A stretch of 64,000 nt of DNA from RI-153 sp963721725 (GCA_963721725.1 CAVRLX010000017.1:124001-188000); one strand, 5' to 3'; counted from the first letter of the stretch, positions 54,160 to 63,272 are shown. Made by a program: numbers and translations. Notes: generated by a model not told the origin, from the letters alone.

Positions 54160-55443
54160 ATGTTTTTCGATCAGGCAAAAATCCACATTGCGGCAGGCAA
54201 CGGTGGCAACGGTATTGTTGCTTTCCGTCGCGAAAAATTCGTGCCGCGCGGTGGTCCCTCGGGCGGCAACGGTGGGCGCGGCGGCCATGTCTATTTTGTG
54301 GTCGACGAAGGTCTCAACACATTACAGGCCTTCAAAAATCAGGTTCATTTCCAAGCCGAGCGCGGTGTACATGGCAGCGGCTCCAACAAAACCGGAGCCA
54401 TGGGCAGCGATCTGCGTATTCCCGTGCCACCGGGAACCGTAATCCGCGATGCCGAAACCGGGGCGATTCTGGCCGATCTCACCTACCCAGGCCAAGAGGC
54501 ACTGGTGGCGCGCGGCGGGCACGGCGGGCGCGGCAACGCAGCCTTTAAGACACACCGCAACAACGCGCCGCGCATCGCCGAAAATGGCGAAGCAGGCGAC
54601 GGCTTTTGGGTGGAATTGGAGCTAAAACTGATTGCCGATGTGGGGATTATCGGGGTGCCCAATGCTGGCAAGTCTACGCTGCTCAGCGTGGTCAGCGCCG
54701 CCAAGCCCAAGATTGCCGACTATCCCTTTACCACGCTTGAGCCAAATCTGGGCGTGGCCGAAGTCAGCCATCGGCAGATTGTCTTTGCCGATATTCCAGG
54801 GCTGCTGGAAGGCGCACACGAAGGCATTGGACTGGGGCTGGAATTTTTGCGCCATATTGAGCGCAACCGGCTGTTGATTCACCTGCTCAACGGCGACAGC
54901 CCCGATCCGTTGGGCGATTTTGAGGCGATTAACCAAGAGCTTCAACTCTTTAACCCCGGCATGGTGGATAAGCCGCAACTGGTCGTCTTCAACAAGATGG
55001 ACCTGCCTCATGCTCGCCAAGCATGGCCTGCCGTGCAGAACGCCCTTGAAACACAAGGGCTGCCTGCGCTGGCAATCAGCGCGGTGACGGGCGAAAATGT
55101 TCAGCAGATGCTCTATAAAGCGCTGGAAATGCTGGACGCACTGCCCGTTGCCGTTGAGGAGCCTGTGGAAGAGTTGGTTTCCATTGAGCCGCCTATTGAC
55201 CAAAAGGCATTCCAGATCAGACAGATGGAGCCGGATCTATGGCGTGTGGAGGGAACAGAGGTGGAGCGCGCTGCGCAGATGACCAACTGGGGCTATTATG
55301 AGGCGGCCATGCGTTTTCAACGCATTCTCCGCGCGCTGGGGATTACCGAGGCGCTACGCGAAGCTGGGGTGCAAGAAGGGGACCGTGTCGCCATCGCCAA
55401 CGTTGAGTTGGTGTGGGGATATGAAAACGCCTTTGACGAATAG
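54160..55443 (+). CDS. obgE: Obg family GTPase
   Basis: ObgE is an essential GTPase acting in 50S ribosome assembly and stress response. The 427-residue protein has the glycine-rich Obg fold (about 1-157; RGGPSGGNGGRGGHVYFVVD and ARGGHGGRGNAAFKTHRN), the GTPase domain with GVPNAGKSTLL (G1, about 165), DYPFTTLEPNLG (G2/switch), FADIPGLLEGA (G3) and NKMDL (G4), and a C-terminal OCT domain starting near FQIRQMEPDLWRVEG. The last part, present only in some lineages, is complete. nadD follows after 68 bases, so both are likely one operon. Confidence 0.97.
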   Translation: MFFDQAKIHIAAGNGGNGIVAFRREKFVPRGGPSGGNGGRGGHVYFVVDEGLNTLQAFKNQVHFQAERGVHGSGSNKTGAMGSDLRIPVPPGTVIRDAETGAILADLTYPGQEALVARGGHGGRGNAAFKTHRNNAPRIAENGEAGDGFWVELELKLIADVGIIGVPNAGKSTLLSVVSAAKPKIADYPFTTLEPNLGVAEVSHRQIVFADIPGLLEGAHEGIGLGLEFLRHIERNRLLIHLLNGDSPDPLGDFEAINQELQLFNPGMVDKPQLVVFNKMDLPHARQAWPAVQNALETQGLPALAISAVTGENVQQMLYKALEMLDALPVAVEEPVEELVSIEPPIDQKAFQIRQMEPDLWRVEGTEVERAAQMTNWGYYEAAMRFQRILRALGITEALREAGVQEGDRVAIANVELVWGYENAFDE

Positions 55444-55511
55444 GGGTGCAAGGCCACGCCGAATTGTCACAGGCCATCAATCATTGACCAGCCAGGGAAG
55501 GAAGAAAAACT

Positions 55512-56192
55512 GTGGGTGAAGATGCAGCATGGTCGCCCGCCGCTGACGATGGCTTAGCCAAGCCTCTCAACGATAGCAGCGTGCGGCGCATCGGCATTTT
55601 TGGAGGAACGTTTGATCCGATCCATATCGGCCATCTGATCTTGGTGGAGGAGGCATGGTTTCAGCTAACGTTGGATCGTGTTTATCTTGTCCCGGCGGGC
55701 GATCCGCCACACAAACGCGATCAACGGCTTTCGCCAGTGGAACATCGGCTGCGTATGACCGAACTCGCCACTACCGACAGCGACTATATTCGGGTCAGCC
55801 GGATTGACGCCGACCGTCCCGGCCCCCACTACACTGCCGACATGGTGCGGTTGGTGCGGCAACGGGTGCAGAATGGCGTCGAAGTCTTTTTTCTGATGGG
55901 CATGGACAGCCTGCGCGATCTGCCCAACTGGCACGAAGCGGGCTGGCTGGTGGAAAATTGTCGGCTGGTCGCGCTCAGTCGCCACGATGTGGAGATCGAT
56001 TGGTGCTATCTCAATGCCGCCTTGCCCGGTGTGCAAGAACGGGTGATCATTCTTGATATGCCCGAACTAGAGATCGCCAGCCATACCATTCGCCAGCGCT
56101 ACCGCTTGGGTCAGCCCATTCGCTATCAAGTGCCGCGGCTTGTGGAAGAGTACATCCGGGCGCATGGTCTTTACAAAATAGCCCCACAATAA
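55512..56192 (+). CDS. nadD: Nicotinate-nucleotide adenylyltransferase
   Basis: NadD joins nicotinate mononucleotide and ATP to form deamido-NAD. IGIFGGTFDPIHIGHLIL (about residue 28) contains the GxFxPxHxGH nucleotidyltransferase motif; GDPPHKRDQRLSPVEHRLRM gives the PPHK block, and ASHTIRQRYRLGQPIRYQVP the ISSTxIR-like motif, here with ASHTIR. A GTG at 55512 is used as start, giving an unusual 25-residue polar N-terminal extension; GTG or ATG starts closer to the motif are possible. A strong terminator follows directly. The co-transcribed rsfS usual in this context is not present. Confidence 0.94.
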   Translation: MGEDAAWSPAADDGLAKPLNDSSVRRIGIFGGTFDPIHIGHLILVEEAWFQLTLDRVYLVPAGDPPHKRDQRLSPVEHRLRMTELATTDSDYIRVSRIDADRPGPHYTADMVRLVRQRVQNGVEVFFLMGMDSLRDLPNWHEAGWLVENCRLVALSRHDVEIDWCYLNAALPGVQERVIILDMPELEIASHTIRQRYRLGQPIRYQVPRLVEEYIRAHGLYKIAPQ

Positions 56193-56228
56193 AAAAGGAG
56201 CAGCGCCCGGCGGGCGCTGCTCCTTTTT
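56191..56228 (+). terminator. Strong bidirectional terminator
   Basis: AAAAAAGGAGCAGCGCCC and GGGCGCTGCTCCTTTTTT face each other around three bases. The stem is perfect, GC-rich near the loop, with A- and T-runs on either side; it ends nadD and, on the other strand, the ctpA-like gene whose stop is at 56244. Confidence 0.92.
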
Positions 56229-56243
56229 TATTCTTCTTCAGAT

Positions 56244-57563
56244 CTATCTGCCGTTGCCATTACGACCGCTGCGGCTGTTTGTCGAGGCGGCGGAATCAGC
56301 AGATGGATTTAACATCTCCAGTGCTCGCAAGAATTGGGTGTCCTCCGATGCCTGCACCTCTTCTTCGGTCATGGAAGAAATCTCCGTGGGATTCAACAGT
56401 GGCGTGCTGGCCGCTTGTTCCACTTCAAAGTCAGGTGCGATCCCTTGGCCTTTAATAAGATTGCCTTCAGGCGTCAGCCAGTTGCTCACGCCCAAGCGCA
56501 GCACCGAGCCATCACTCAAGCGGAAGGGCGTCAACACTGTGCCTGTGCCAAAGGTGGTCTGCCCCACCAACTGGCCGCGACCATTCTCTTTAATTGCCCC
56601 GGCGGTAATCTCGCCAGCGCTGGCCGTGCCCTCGTTGATTAGCACAACTATGGGAATCTCGCGTGCATAGCCGCGCCCCTCGGAACGATAGACCGTGGTG
56701 TTCTTCTCGGCGTCGGCTTCCATCAAAATAATGTTACCACTACGCAAGAACTGGCTCCCCACGCGGATGGCCTCGCGCAGATAGCCGCCGGGATTGTTAC
56801 GCAAATCCAGCACAATGCCTTGAATCGGCTGATCCTCTACCTGGGTTTCCAAAATCTCGCGCAGCGCTTTTTCTAATTCATCGCCCGTGTCTGCCGCAAA
56901 TTGGGTAATTTCCAAAAAGGCCAGATTTGTGCCGGGGATGACACTCCAGTTCACACTGTCCAACTCAATCTTCTTGCGAACCACCGTGATATCGGCGGTC
57001 TCTTCCGACTCTGGATGCAATACCGTCAACACAACCTGGGTATTGGCTGGCCCACGAATTTTGTCAATCACTTGATTAAGCGATAGACCATCCACCGGCT
57101 CCCCATCCACCGCCAGCACAATATCCCCGGCCAAGATGCCCGCAGCTTCGGCGGGGGAGCCAGAAATGGGGGCCACAATCGTAATGTTGCCATCTTCCTC
57201 TGACACATAGGCCCCGATCCCCTCAAACGAGCCTTCTAAACGGCTCTGTTCCATCTCCGCCGCATCCGGCGAAAGGAAAGAGGTGTGGCCCTCGTCACCC
57301 AGCGTGGACAACATGCCATCAATCGCGCCATAGGTCATCTGTTTCACGTCGATTTTATCCTGATCGACGAAATGCTGTTGAACGAGATCCCAGGCTTCCC
57401 AAAAGATCTTGAACTCGGAAGGCTCATCCGCAGCCATAGCTGAGTGCGAAAGATACCCGGTTACATTCCCCAAAAGGAATGAACTGATAATTAAAATGCC
57501 AATGCCCCCCACAGTGAGGAGACGACGGACAGTGGGAGAAAATCTCAAGTTGGTTTTCATCAA
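56244..57563 (-). CDS. ctpA: S41 family C-terminal processing protease, catalytic lysine position is Thr
   Basis: The 439-residue protein has an N-terminal membrane anchor (about 14-36), a PDZ domain (about 110-190; GSPAEAAGILAGDIVLAVDG) and the S41 core. GIVLDLRNNPGGYLREAI and LINEGTASAGEITAGAIK are conserved, with Ser315 the nucleophile. The base of this family is a lysine 25 residues later in a TFGKG motif; here the sequence is GQTTFGTGTVLTPF, so residue 340 is threonine. The C-terminus is acidic then Arg/Gly-rich. These proteases trim or degrade extracytoplasmic proteins. The change may mean altered chemistry or a scaffold role. Confidence 0.92.
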   Translation of the reverse strand: MMKTNLRFSPTVRRLLTVGGIGILIISSFLLGNVTGYLSHSAMAADEPSEFKIFWEAWDLVQQHFVDQDKIDVKQMTYGAIDGMLSTLGDEGHTSFLSPDAAEMEQSRLEGSFEGIGAYVSEEDGNITIVAPISGSPAEAAGILAGDIVLAVDGEPVDGLSLNQVIDKIRGPANTQVVLTVLHPESEETADITVVRKKIELDSVNWSVIPGTNLAFLEITQFAADTGDELEKALREILETQVEDQPIQGIVLDLRNNPGGYLREAIRVGSQFLRSGNIILMEADAEKNTTVYRSEGRGYAREIPIVVLINEGTASAGEITAGAIKENGRGQLVGQTTFGTGTVLTPFRLSDGSVLRLGVSNWLTPEGNLIKGQGIAPDFEVEQAASTPLLNPTEISSMTEEEVQASEDTQFLRALEMLNPSADSAASTNSRSGRNGNGR

Positions 57564-58440
57564 TTACACCTGCGTCTAAGGGCCATTATCACCCAATAAT
57601 GACCACGCTATTTCATCCATGTCAGGTTCATCCATGTCAGGGGCGGATATCTCTCACAGACCTCGGAAGATTCGTCACACCGCACATAATCGCCAATAAA
57701 CCCCTGACCGAACAACCAAGAATGGGGATAGAATAGAGCCGAAAATTCGTTCTTTCCGCATCCCTCCCCACAATCTTACTCGATAAAAGTACTTTTTCTA
57801 GCCATTTCCAGTTGTCGGCGTTGTATACCTCTGCGCTGCATGGTCTCTCTGGCAATAGTTACACGCTGACCAGTTACACGCTGAGCAAATATATGAGAAT
57901 AATCGATCATATTTATATCACAGGCATAGAATTGCGCAATGGCATAACTCGTCAAAACAATCGACGAATCTTCAGTTGGAGAAAGCAGCTTGTAAGCCAA
58001 GTCTCATTGACTCACCTTACAGAGTCAGAAGAATTAACGACAATTCTTACGAAATTGGAGCTAGTAAAGAGGCTATTTCTACCCCTTAACAGAATAACTA
58101 GTTAATTATTTGCACTGTTCATCTTTTGTCTATATAATGAAAATTATTCAGATAGTTATGCGAGCATCTAACTTGGTAAACCCTGTTGATGATTGTAATC
58201 TATCCTCTGCCGATATATAATCCATAATCGTAAGATCGATAACGATTTGTTTGCTATAAATGCACTTCTATGCTTGAATAGAAATTACGAAAAACTAACA
58301 ATTTTCAAAAAATATTTTGCTGATGTCTTTACCTTGTTCCTAAACTTCTCCAAAAGCATTCCCCACTGCACATGGAGTATTTGATATAACACAGTATTTG
58401 ACCTAACACATTGTGCGCACATTATGAAGGATAGAAGACC
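57564..58440. other. AT-rich gene-free stretch
   Basis: GC content drops strongly from about 57880 to 58430. Two tandem pairs are visible: TTCATCCATGTCAGG near 57614 and 57629, and GTTACACGCTGACCA next to GTTACACGCTGAGCA near 57858-57890. Short frames in it (for example 57812-58105) have no recognisable domain or ribosome binding site and are not called. DnaA-box clusters were looked for and not seen. Confidence 0.5.
58377..58410 (+). promoter_or_regulatory. Tandem 17-bp direct repeats upstream of the response regulator
   Basis: GTATTTGATATAACACA (58377-58393) is followed at once by GTATTTGACCTAACACA (58394-58410), identical at 15 of 17 bases. The second contains TTGACC, a possible -35 element, with CATTAT about 17 bases on. 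Tandem direct repeats are the normal binding form for OmpR-type regulators; this suggests the downstream regulator controls its own gene. Confidence 0.6.
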
Positions 58441-59187
58441 ATGACAGAGGGTATTGTTGCTAGTGAAAAAACTCGGGTGCTTGTTGTAGACGATGCAGCA
58501 GATACGCGCTTGTTACTGAATTTGCGGCTACAGCGAGAGGGCTATGAAGTCTTCACGGCCAGCAGCGGCGTGGAGGCGCTCGAAGTTATTCAAAAAGAAG
58601 GACTTCCCCATCTGGTTTTATTGGATATTATGATGCCGGGGATGGATGGCTTTGCTGTGGCCGCTGAACTGCGCCGCATGGGTGACATTTCGATTATTTT
58701 TCTGTCGGCGCTCTCGGATACGGATACCAAAGTGGAGGGCTTAAATCGCTTTGCTGAGGATTACGTCACCAAGCCCTTTGACTTTAGCGAATTGTCCGCC
58801 CGCATCCGGCGCATCTTGTTGCGGGTGGCGACGGATCAGAACTCTGATCCCGAACAGCAGGTGGACGAGCAGCTGCGGGTCAATTTTGCCCAACAGTATG
58901 CCATCTTGGATCAAGAGCAGATTACCCTGACCCCCACGGAAAACCGGCTGTTGCACATTCTTTTCAACAACCGCGGGCGGGTACTTTCCCCGGGGTTTTT
59001 GCTGGCAAAGGCGTGGGATCCCGTGCGACGCGGCACAGTGGAATCGCTGTGGGTTCACATGCGCCGACTACGCAGCAAGATCGAGCCAGACGCCGACAAC
59101 CCACGCTATGTGGTTACGGTGCGGGGACAGGGCTATTGCCTGCCCCAGCGCATTAACACGCCGAATGGCGACGAAAATAGCATCTGA
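58441..59187 (+). CDS. OmpR/PhoB family response regulator
   Basis: The 248-residue protein has a receiver domain (about 10-125): VVDDAAD with the acidic pair, LLDIMMPGMDG with phospho-acceptor Asp62, FLSAL with Ser89 in the switch position and VTKPFDFSEL with Lys111. The C-terminal winged helix (about 145-240; TLTPTENRLLHILFNNRGRV and GTVESLWVHMRRLRSKIE) is OmpR type. No histidine kinase lies beside it, so it is an orphan. GAAGGATAG lies eight bases before the ATG. It is the only gene next to the AT-rich region and appears monocistronic. Confidence 0.94.
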   Translation: MTEGIVASEKTRVLVVDDAADTRLLLNLRLQREGYEVFTASSGVEALEVIQKEGLPHLVLLDIMMPGMDGFAVAAELRRMGDISIIFLSALSDTDTKVEGLNRFAEDYVTKPFDFSELSARIRRILLRVATDQNSDPEQQVDEQLRVNFAQQYAILDQEQITLTPTENRLLHILFNNRGRVLSPGFLLAKAWDPVRRGTVESLWVHMRRLRSKIEPDADNPRYVVTVRGQGYCLPQRINTPNGDENSI

Positions 59188-59190
59188 TAT

Positions 59191-59232
59191 GGGTTGCGTG
59201 CTGCGTGTTAATCCGCACGCAGCACGCAACCC
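59191..59232. terminator. Perfect 17-bp hairpin of the GCGTGCTGCGTG repeat family
   Basis: GGGTTGCGTGCTGCGTG at 59191-59207 pairs fully with 59216-59232 around an 8-base loop. It separates the convergent regulator gene and the 142-residue gene, three bases before the latter's stop, so it likely ends transcription from both sides. No T-run is present. Confidence 0.6.
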
Positions 59233-59234
59233 GT

Positions 59235-59651
59235 CTAGCGGTCGTCCCCGTCGTCGATCCCCCCCGCTGGCATTTGAATGTCCACCACTGTGCCTTGATC
59301 GTCAATCACAATGCGAAACCCCAACATCCCCAGCCATTGGCGCGCCTCTGCCGGGATGGTCTGCCCCACGGTTTCATCCATCTTGTCAATGGACGATTCC
59401 ACAGCGGCTTTGGTGAAAATGTCATCCTGCCCCATCATTTGCAACACCCCATCCACAGCCATGTCACGGTTTTCGTCCACCTGGCCTTTGATGAACGCCA
59501 TCACTTGGCGATCTACTTTGGCGGCGTCAATATGGCGCAAAAAGCCATCATCATCCAACACATAACAGGCGCGCTCGCCCACCCACTTGACCGGAGCAGC
59601 GTTGCCGGCCTCGTCCATAACCAACCCCTCAAACATTGCCGTTGTTGCCAT
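59235..59651 (-). CDS. Hypothetical protein, 138 residues
   Basis: No family recognised. The protein is acidic with no membrane segment: MFEGLVMDEAGNAAPVKWVG, then ACYVLDDDGFLRHIDAAKVD and a GVLQMMGQDDIFTKAAVESS helix region. The ATG at 59651 (MATTAMFEG) is chosen because the four residues before it in the open frame look incidental. It ends GGIDDGDDR. It follows the sugar isomerase gene on the same strand with 15 bases between, so they may be co-transcribed. Confidence 0.65.
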   Translation of the reverse strand: MATTAMFEGLVMDEAGNAAPVKWVGERACYVLDDDGFLRHIDAAKVDRQVMAFIKGQVDENRDMAVDGVLQMMGQDDIFTKAAVESSIDKMDETVGQTIPAEARQWLGMLGFRIVIDDQGTVVDIQMPAGGIDDGDDR

Positions 59652-59666
59652 GAAATTTTCCATCCA

Positions 59667-60452
59667 CTAGAGAATATGTTCTTGTTTGCTGCGTAAAAAT
59701 TCCAGGCTACGGCGCACACTGGTGACGGCATCTTTGGGTTTGTCGTGCTCGACAATGTACCACTCGGCCCCGGCGGCCCGCGCCGCTGGCAGCAAGGTAT
59801 CCCAGTTCAGCGTTCCATAGCCCACATCGGCCAGCCCCATCTCGTCTTCGTTTTCGCCAGGGCGTGCCAGATCTTTGACATGCACACGCGGGCAGCGGCC
59901 CGCATATTGCTTGAGCAGCGCCTCTGGATCACCACCGCCGTGGGTGACCCAGGCCAAGTCTGGTTCCCAGATCAGGTATTGGGGATCGGTCTCGTCTAAC
60001 ATCCATTCAATAATGCGCTTGCCGTCGATCACTTTCATTTCCCAGCCATGGTTGTGATAGCCCACCTGAATATTAGAATCCAGGCAGCGCTTGCCAAAAT
60101 CGGCCAGAGAATGGGCAAACTTGCGCCATGTTTCAGCATCGGTGGCCTCGCGCACCTCTTGCGGCGGGGCAGGCACAATGGCATAGCTGTTGCCAATCGT
60201 CTGGTGATAGCGCACAAGTTCATCCAGATCGGCCTGAAGTGCGGCGTAGGGAATGTGCGCCGACACGGCTTTAACGCTAAACTCGGCCAGAATGTCGCGA
60301 ATGTCACCGGCGCTAAGATTGGGCACAGTTACCGTCTCCACGCCGGTGTAGCCAAGCTTGGCGACGGTCTCGATCTGTTGACGAAAATCGCTGATGTGGT
60401 TACGCAGGCTGTACAACTGCACGGCAAGGGGAAGCACTTGGGATTCTGTCAT
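59667..60452 (-). CDS. Sugar phosphate isomerase/epimerase-like TIM-barrel protein
   Basis: The 261-residue protein matches the AP endonuclease family 2 (xylose-isomerase-like) fold: LAVQLYSLRNHISDFRQQIE, KLGYTGVETVTVPNL, VGYHNHGWEMKVIDG and CPRVHVKDLARPG. The GYHNH histidines, a late EHDK and E/D residues would bind a divalent metal. Members isomerise or epimerise keto sugars, inositols and similar compounds; the substrate is not identifiable. GGAAAGTGACGTC precedes the ATG. No sugar-catabolic partner is adjacent. Confidence 0.86.
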   Translation of the reverse strand: MTESQVLPLAVQLYSLRNHISDFRQQIETVAKLGYTGVETVTVPNLSAGDIRDILAEFSVKAVSAHIPYAALQADLDELVRYHQTIGNSYAIVPAPPQEVREATDAETWRKFAHSLADFGKRCLDSNIQVGYHNHGWEMKVIDGKRIIEWMLDETDPQYLIWEPDLAWVTHGGGDPEALLKQYAGRCPRVHVKDLARPGENEDEMGLADVGYGTLNWDTLLPAARAAGAEWYIVEHDKPKDAVTSVRRSLEFLRSKQEHIL

Positions 60453-60574
60453 GACGTCACTTTCCTTTGTTGGTTACGAAAAAGGTGATTCAGTTATAGT
60501 ACACGGATTGCGCAGATTCTTTGGGGATTCATCAGACGTTGATACTGTATCGTAGCGGCATAAAAGCAATACAT

Positions 60575-60620
60575 TTTCCATTCTCTGTGCTCTTTGCATT
60601 CTCTGCGCTAAAATTCTGCC
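60575..60620. repeat. Single arm of a CTTTGCATTCTCTGCG repeat
   Basis: TCTCTGTGCTCTTTGCATTC and TCTGCGCTAAAATTC form one arm of the GCAAAG family between recD2 and the isomerase gene; no opposite arm is seen. Confidence 0.5.
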
Positions 60621-60643
60621 ACGATGTGAGGATTCCCCGTGGT

Positions 60644-63025
60644 TCAGCCATCTTGCCCGCCGCGCAGGCGTTCGGCCAGCCCGGTGAAACGAGCCGAAAC
60701 CTGACTGTTATGCACGGCCATGGCAATGGCTTTGGGTTGCCCCACCAAGACCACCAACCGTTTGGCCCGTGTAATCGCCGTATAGAGCAGATTGCGCTGC
60801 AACATCATGTAGTGGCTCGTCAACACGGGAATCACCACGGCTGGGTATTCGCTGCCCTGGCTTTTGTGAACGCTTACTGCCCAGGCGTGGGTCAGTTCGT
60901 CCAATTCTAAAAAATTATACTGCACCGGGCGACCATCAAACACAACCGTCACTTCTTGTTCAACGGGATCCAGGGCGGTGATGGTTCCCATGTCACCGTT
61001 GTAGACTTCTTTGTCGTAATTGTTGCGCAGTTGCAACACCCGATCCCCAGGCCGATAGACGCGGCTGCCCAGGTTGCGTTCGGGCAGATTGGGCCGCGCC
61101 GGGTTCAGCGCTTCTTGCAAAGCGGCGTTGAGCGCGCCTACGCCTACCATGCCTCGGTGCATGGGACTCAGCACCTGGACATCGGCGGAGGGAATGGCAA
61201 ACTTGCGCGGGATGCGCGTTTTCACCAAATCCACACAGAGCTGCGCCGCCCGTTCCGGTTCGTCAGTGCGAAAGAGGAAAAAGTCAACGGATTTGTCATT
61301 GTCGATAAAGGGCATCTGCCCGCTGTTAATGCGGTGGGCGTTGCGGATGATAAAGCTGTCCGCCGCCTGCCGAAAGATAGTCTCCAAGCGGATCACCGTT
61401 GCGCCCTGAAAAGCAGGTGACAATGGCGATGTGGCCGCATCGCCTTCGCCCTCAATTGCGCGGATCATATCCTTAAGCACGTTGCCCGCGCCTACACTGG
61501 GCAACTGATCAATATCGCCCACCAACAGCAAATGCATCCCTGGGGCCACCGCTTTCAGCAGATGATTCATCAAAATCAGATCGAGCATGGACGCCTCGTC
61601 CACCACCAGCAGATCGCCCTCCAGCGGAGAATGCTCATTACGCTTAAACGAGATGCCCTCGGCGGGCTGAAATTCGAGCAAGCGGTGAATCGTCTTGGCC
61701 TCGCGGCCCGTGGTTTCGGAAAGGCGCTTGGCGGCGCGGCCTGTGGGCGCCGCCAGCAGTACATGCTTGCCTGCCGCCTCGCAGATCTGCAACACCGTGC
61801 GCAACGAGGTTGTCTTGCCTGTGCCGGGTCCGCCCGTGAGAATGGTGAGCCGGTTGGTAAGGGCGGCTTGCACCGCTTGTTGCTGTTGTGGGGCCAGGGC
61901 AAAGCCGCTCTCCTCTTCCAATACCTTGAAACTGCGCTTCCAGTTCCAGCGCTCGAAAACCGTCAAGCGGCTTTGCCCCTCTTGCAACAAACGACGCACC
62001 CGGTTTGCCACCCCCACCTCGCTAAAATAAAAGGGCGTCAAATAGACGGCCTGTTCCTCTTGCAAAATCGACTGAATGTCGCTTGGCGGCGTGGCCGTGT
62101 AGGCTGTCACAGCTTCATTCACCGTATCGTTCACCGCTGTGGGCGCATCAAAAAACTGGGTCACATTCCATTGCAAGGGCGTGGCCTCGGCCCCTGGCGT
62201 GGGGGATATTTTGACACGCTCGTTGCCACGCAAACGCAACAGCCCCGCCGCCACCGCCTCGCTGGGGACTTCCAGCAGTTCGGCGGCGCGTTTGATTAAC
62301 TCCGGGCTGGGGAGATAGACGTGCCCTTCGTCAATGCCCTCGTTGAGGACGTACTCAACACCGGCAGCGATGCGCTGGGGAGAATCGGCGGCAATCCCCA
62401 GTGCCCGCGCTATTTTGTCCGCTGTAACAAAGCCAATGCCGTAAATATCCTCGGCCAATTGATAGGGATTGTCCTGCACCACGGCGATGGCGTCGTCGCC
62501 GTAGCGTTTGTAAATTTTGGTGGCAAGGCTGGTGCTGACACCGTGGCTCTGCAAAAAAATCATCACTTCTTTGATGGCGCGCTGTTCGGCCCAGGCCGCT
62601 GCAATCAAGCGCACCCGCTTTGCCCCCACCCCCGGCACATCAATCAGCCGCCCGGGGTCGGTGTCGATGATCTCCAGGGTTTCGGCGCCAAAATGTTTGA
62701 CAATGCGTTTGGCCGTCACTGGCCCCACGCCTTTGATCAGCCCACTACCCAGGTATTTTTCGATGCCGGCGACGGTAGCGGGCAAGACCGAGCGCATACT
62801 CTGCACCGAGAACTGCTTGCCATACTCCGCGTGCATGGTCCACTCGCCGCCCAACTCCACCGATTCGCCCACAACAATGCCCGCCATGTTGCCCACAATC
62901 GCGATCTTGCGCTGCCAGTCGGGCAGATGGCGCGGGCGACGTTCCGGGGCCAGTTTCGCCACGGTGTAGCCGTTCTCTTCGTTGTGATACGTGATGCGTT
63001 CGACCACGCCGCGTAAGGTTTCCAT
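60644..63025 (-). CDS. recD2: RecD2 family 5'-3' DNA helicase
   Basis: The 793-residue protein matches RecD2, the RecD-like helicase of bacteria that lack RecBC. It has an N-terminal OB-like and helix-hairpin-helix region (GVGPVTAKRIVKHFG, then DVPGVGAKRVRLI, about 99-145), then helicase motifs: TILTGGPGTGKTTSLR (Walker A, about 395-410), LLVVDEASMLDLILMN (DEAS), LVGDIDQLPSVGAGNVL, and AVSVHKSQGSEYPAVVIP with LYTAITRAKRLVVLVG (V and VI). The start is METLRGVVERITYHNEENGY at 63025, not the frame start at 63061. It acts in recombination and repair. A clean 2.4-kb frame in contrast to other regions. Confidence 0.95.
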   Translation of the reverse strand: METLRGVVERITYHNEENGYTVAKLAPERRPRHLPDWQRKIAIVGNMAGIVVGESVELGGEWTMHAEYGKQFSVQSMRSVLPATVAGIEKYLGSGLIKGVGPVTAKRIVKHFGAETLEIIDTDPGRLIDVPGVGAKRVRLIAAAWAEQRAIKEVMIFLQSHGVSTSLATKIYKRYGDDAIAVVQDNPYQLAEDIYGIGFVTADKIARALGIAADSPQRIAAGVEYVLNEGIDEGHVYLPSPELIKRAAELLEVPSEAVAAGLLRLRGNERVKISPTPGAEATPLQWNVTQFFDAPTAVNDTVNEAVTAYTATPPSDIQSILQEEQAVYLTPFYFSEVGVANRVRRLLQEGQSRLTVFERWNWKRSFKVLEEESGFALAPQQQQAVQAALTNRLTILTGGPGTGKTTSLRTVLQICEAAGKHVLLAAPTGRAAKRLSETTGREAKTIHRLLEFQPAEGISFKRNEHSPLEGDLLVVDEASMLDLILMNHLLKAVAPGMHLLLVGDIDQLPSVGAGNVLKDMIRAIEGEGDAATSPLSPAFQGATVIRLETIFRQAADSFIIRNAHRINSGQMPFIDNDKSVDFFLFRTDEPERAAQLCVDLVKTRIPRKFAIPSADVQVLSPMHRGMVGVGALNAALQEALNPARPNLPERNLGSRVYRPGDRVLQLRNNYDKEVYNGDMGTITALDPVEQEVTVVFDGRPVQYNFLELDELTHAWAVSVHKSQGSEYPAVVIPVLTSHYMMLQRNLLYTAITRAKRLVVLVGQPKAIAMAVHNSQVSARFTGLAERLRGGQDG

Positions 63026-63237
63026 CAGGCGTAGCGTACCAGATCGCCGGGGGCGGGGCAAGTCATCCCACGCCCGATCGGGGGAACGGCTGGGCGCGTA
63101 TCGGGTAATCCAAGGTGGGTCAACAGAAGTGCTGTGGACTTTTGGCGCAATCGTTCACTTTCCCCTGCCGCGAAGTCCCTAGCCCTTTTCGACGCTTCGC
63201 CCCTATTCTGAATTACACCCTAGCGCTGCACCACAAT

Positions 63238-63266
63238 TTGATAAACCACAATGTCCATGCTATACT
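63238..63266 (+). promoter_or_regulatory. Sigma-70-type promoter of rpsO
   Basis: TTGATA at 63238-63243 and TATACT at 63261-63266 have a 17-base spacer. Transcription would start near 63273, giving a leader of about 120 bases. Confidence 0.7.
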
Positions 63267-63272
63267 AATCCT

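Noticed and set aside
57812..58105. Small plus-strand ORF as a gene
   Set aside because: No ribosome binding site or domain, low-complexity start overlapping a tandem repeat, and an opposing ORF of similar length; nothing favours either.
57880..58430. AT-rich stretch as an origin of replication
   Set aside because: No DnaA-box cluster and no dnaA, dnaN or gidA nearby; rich A+T alone is not enough.
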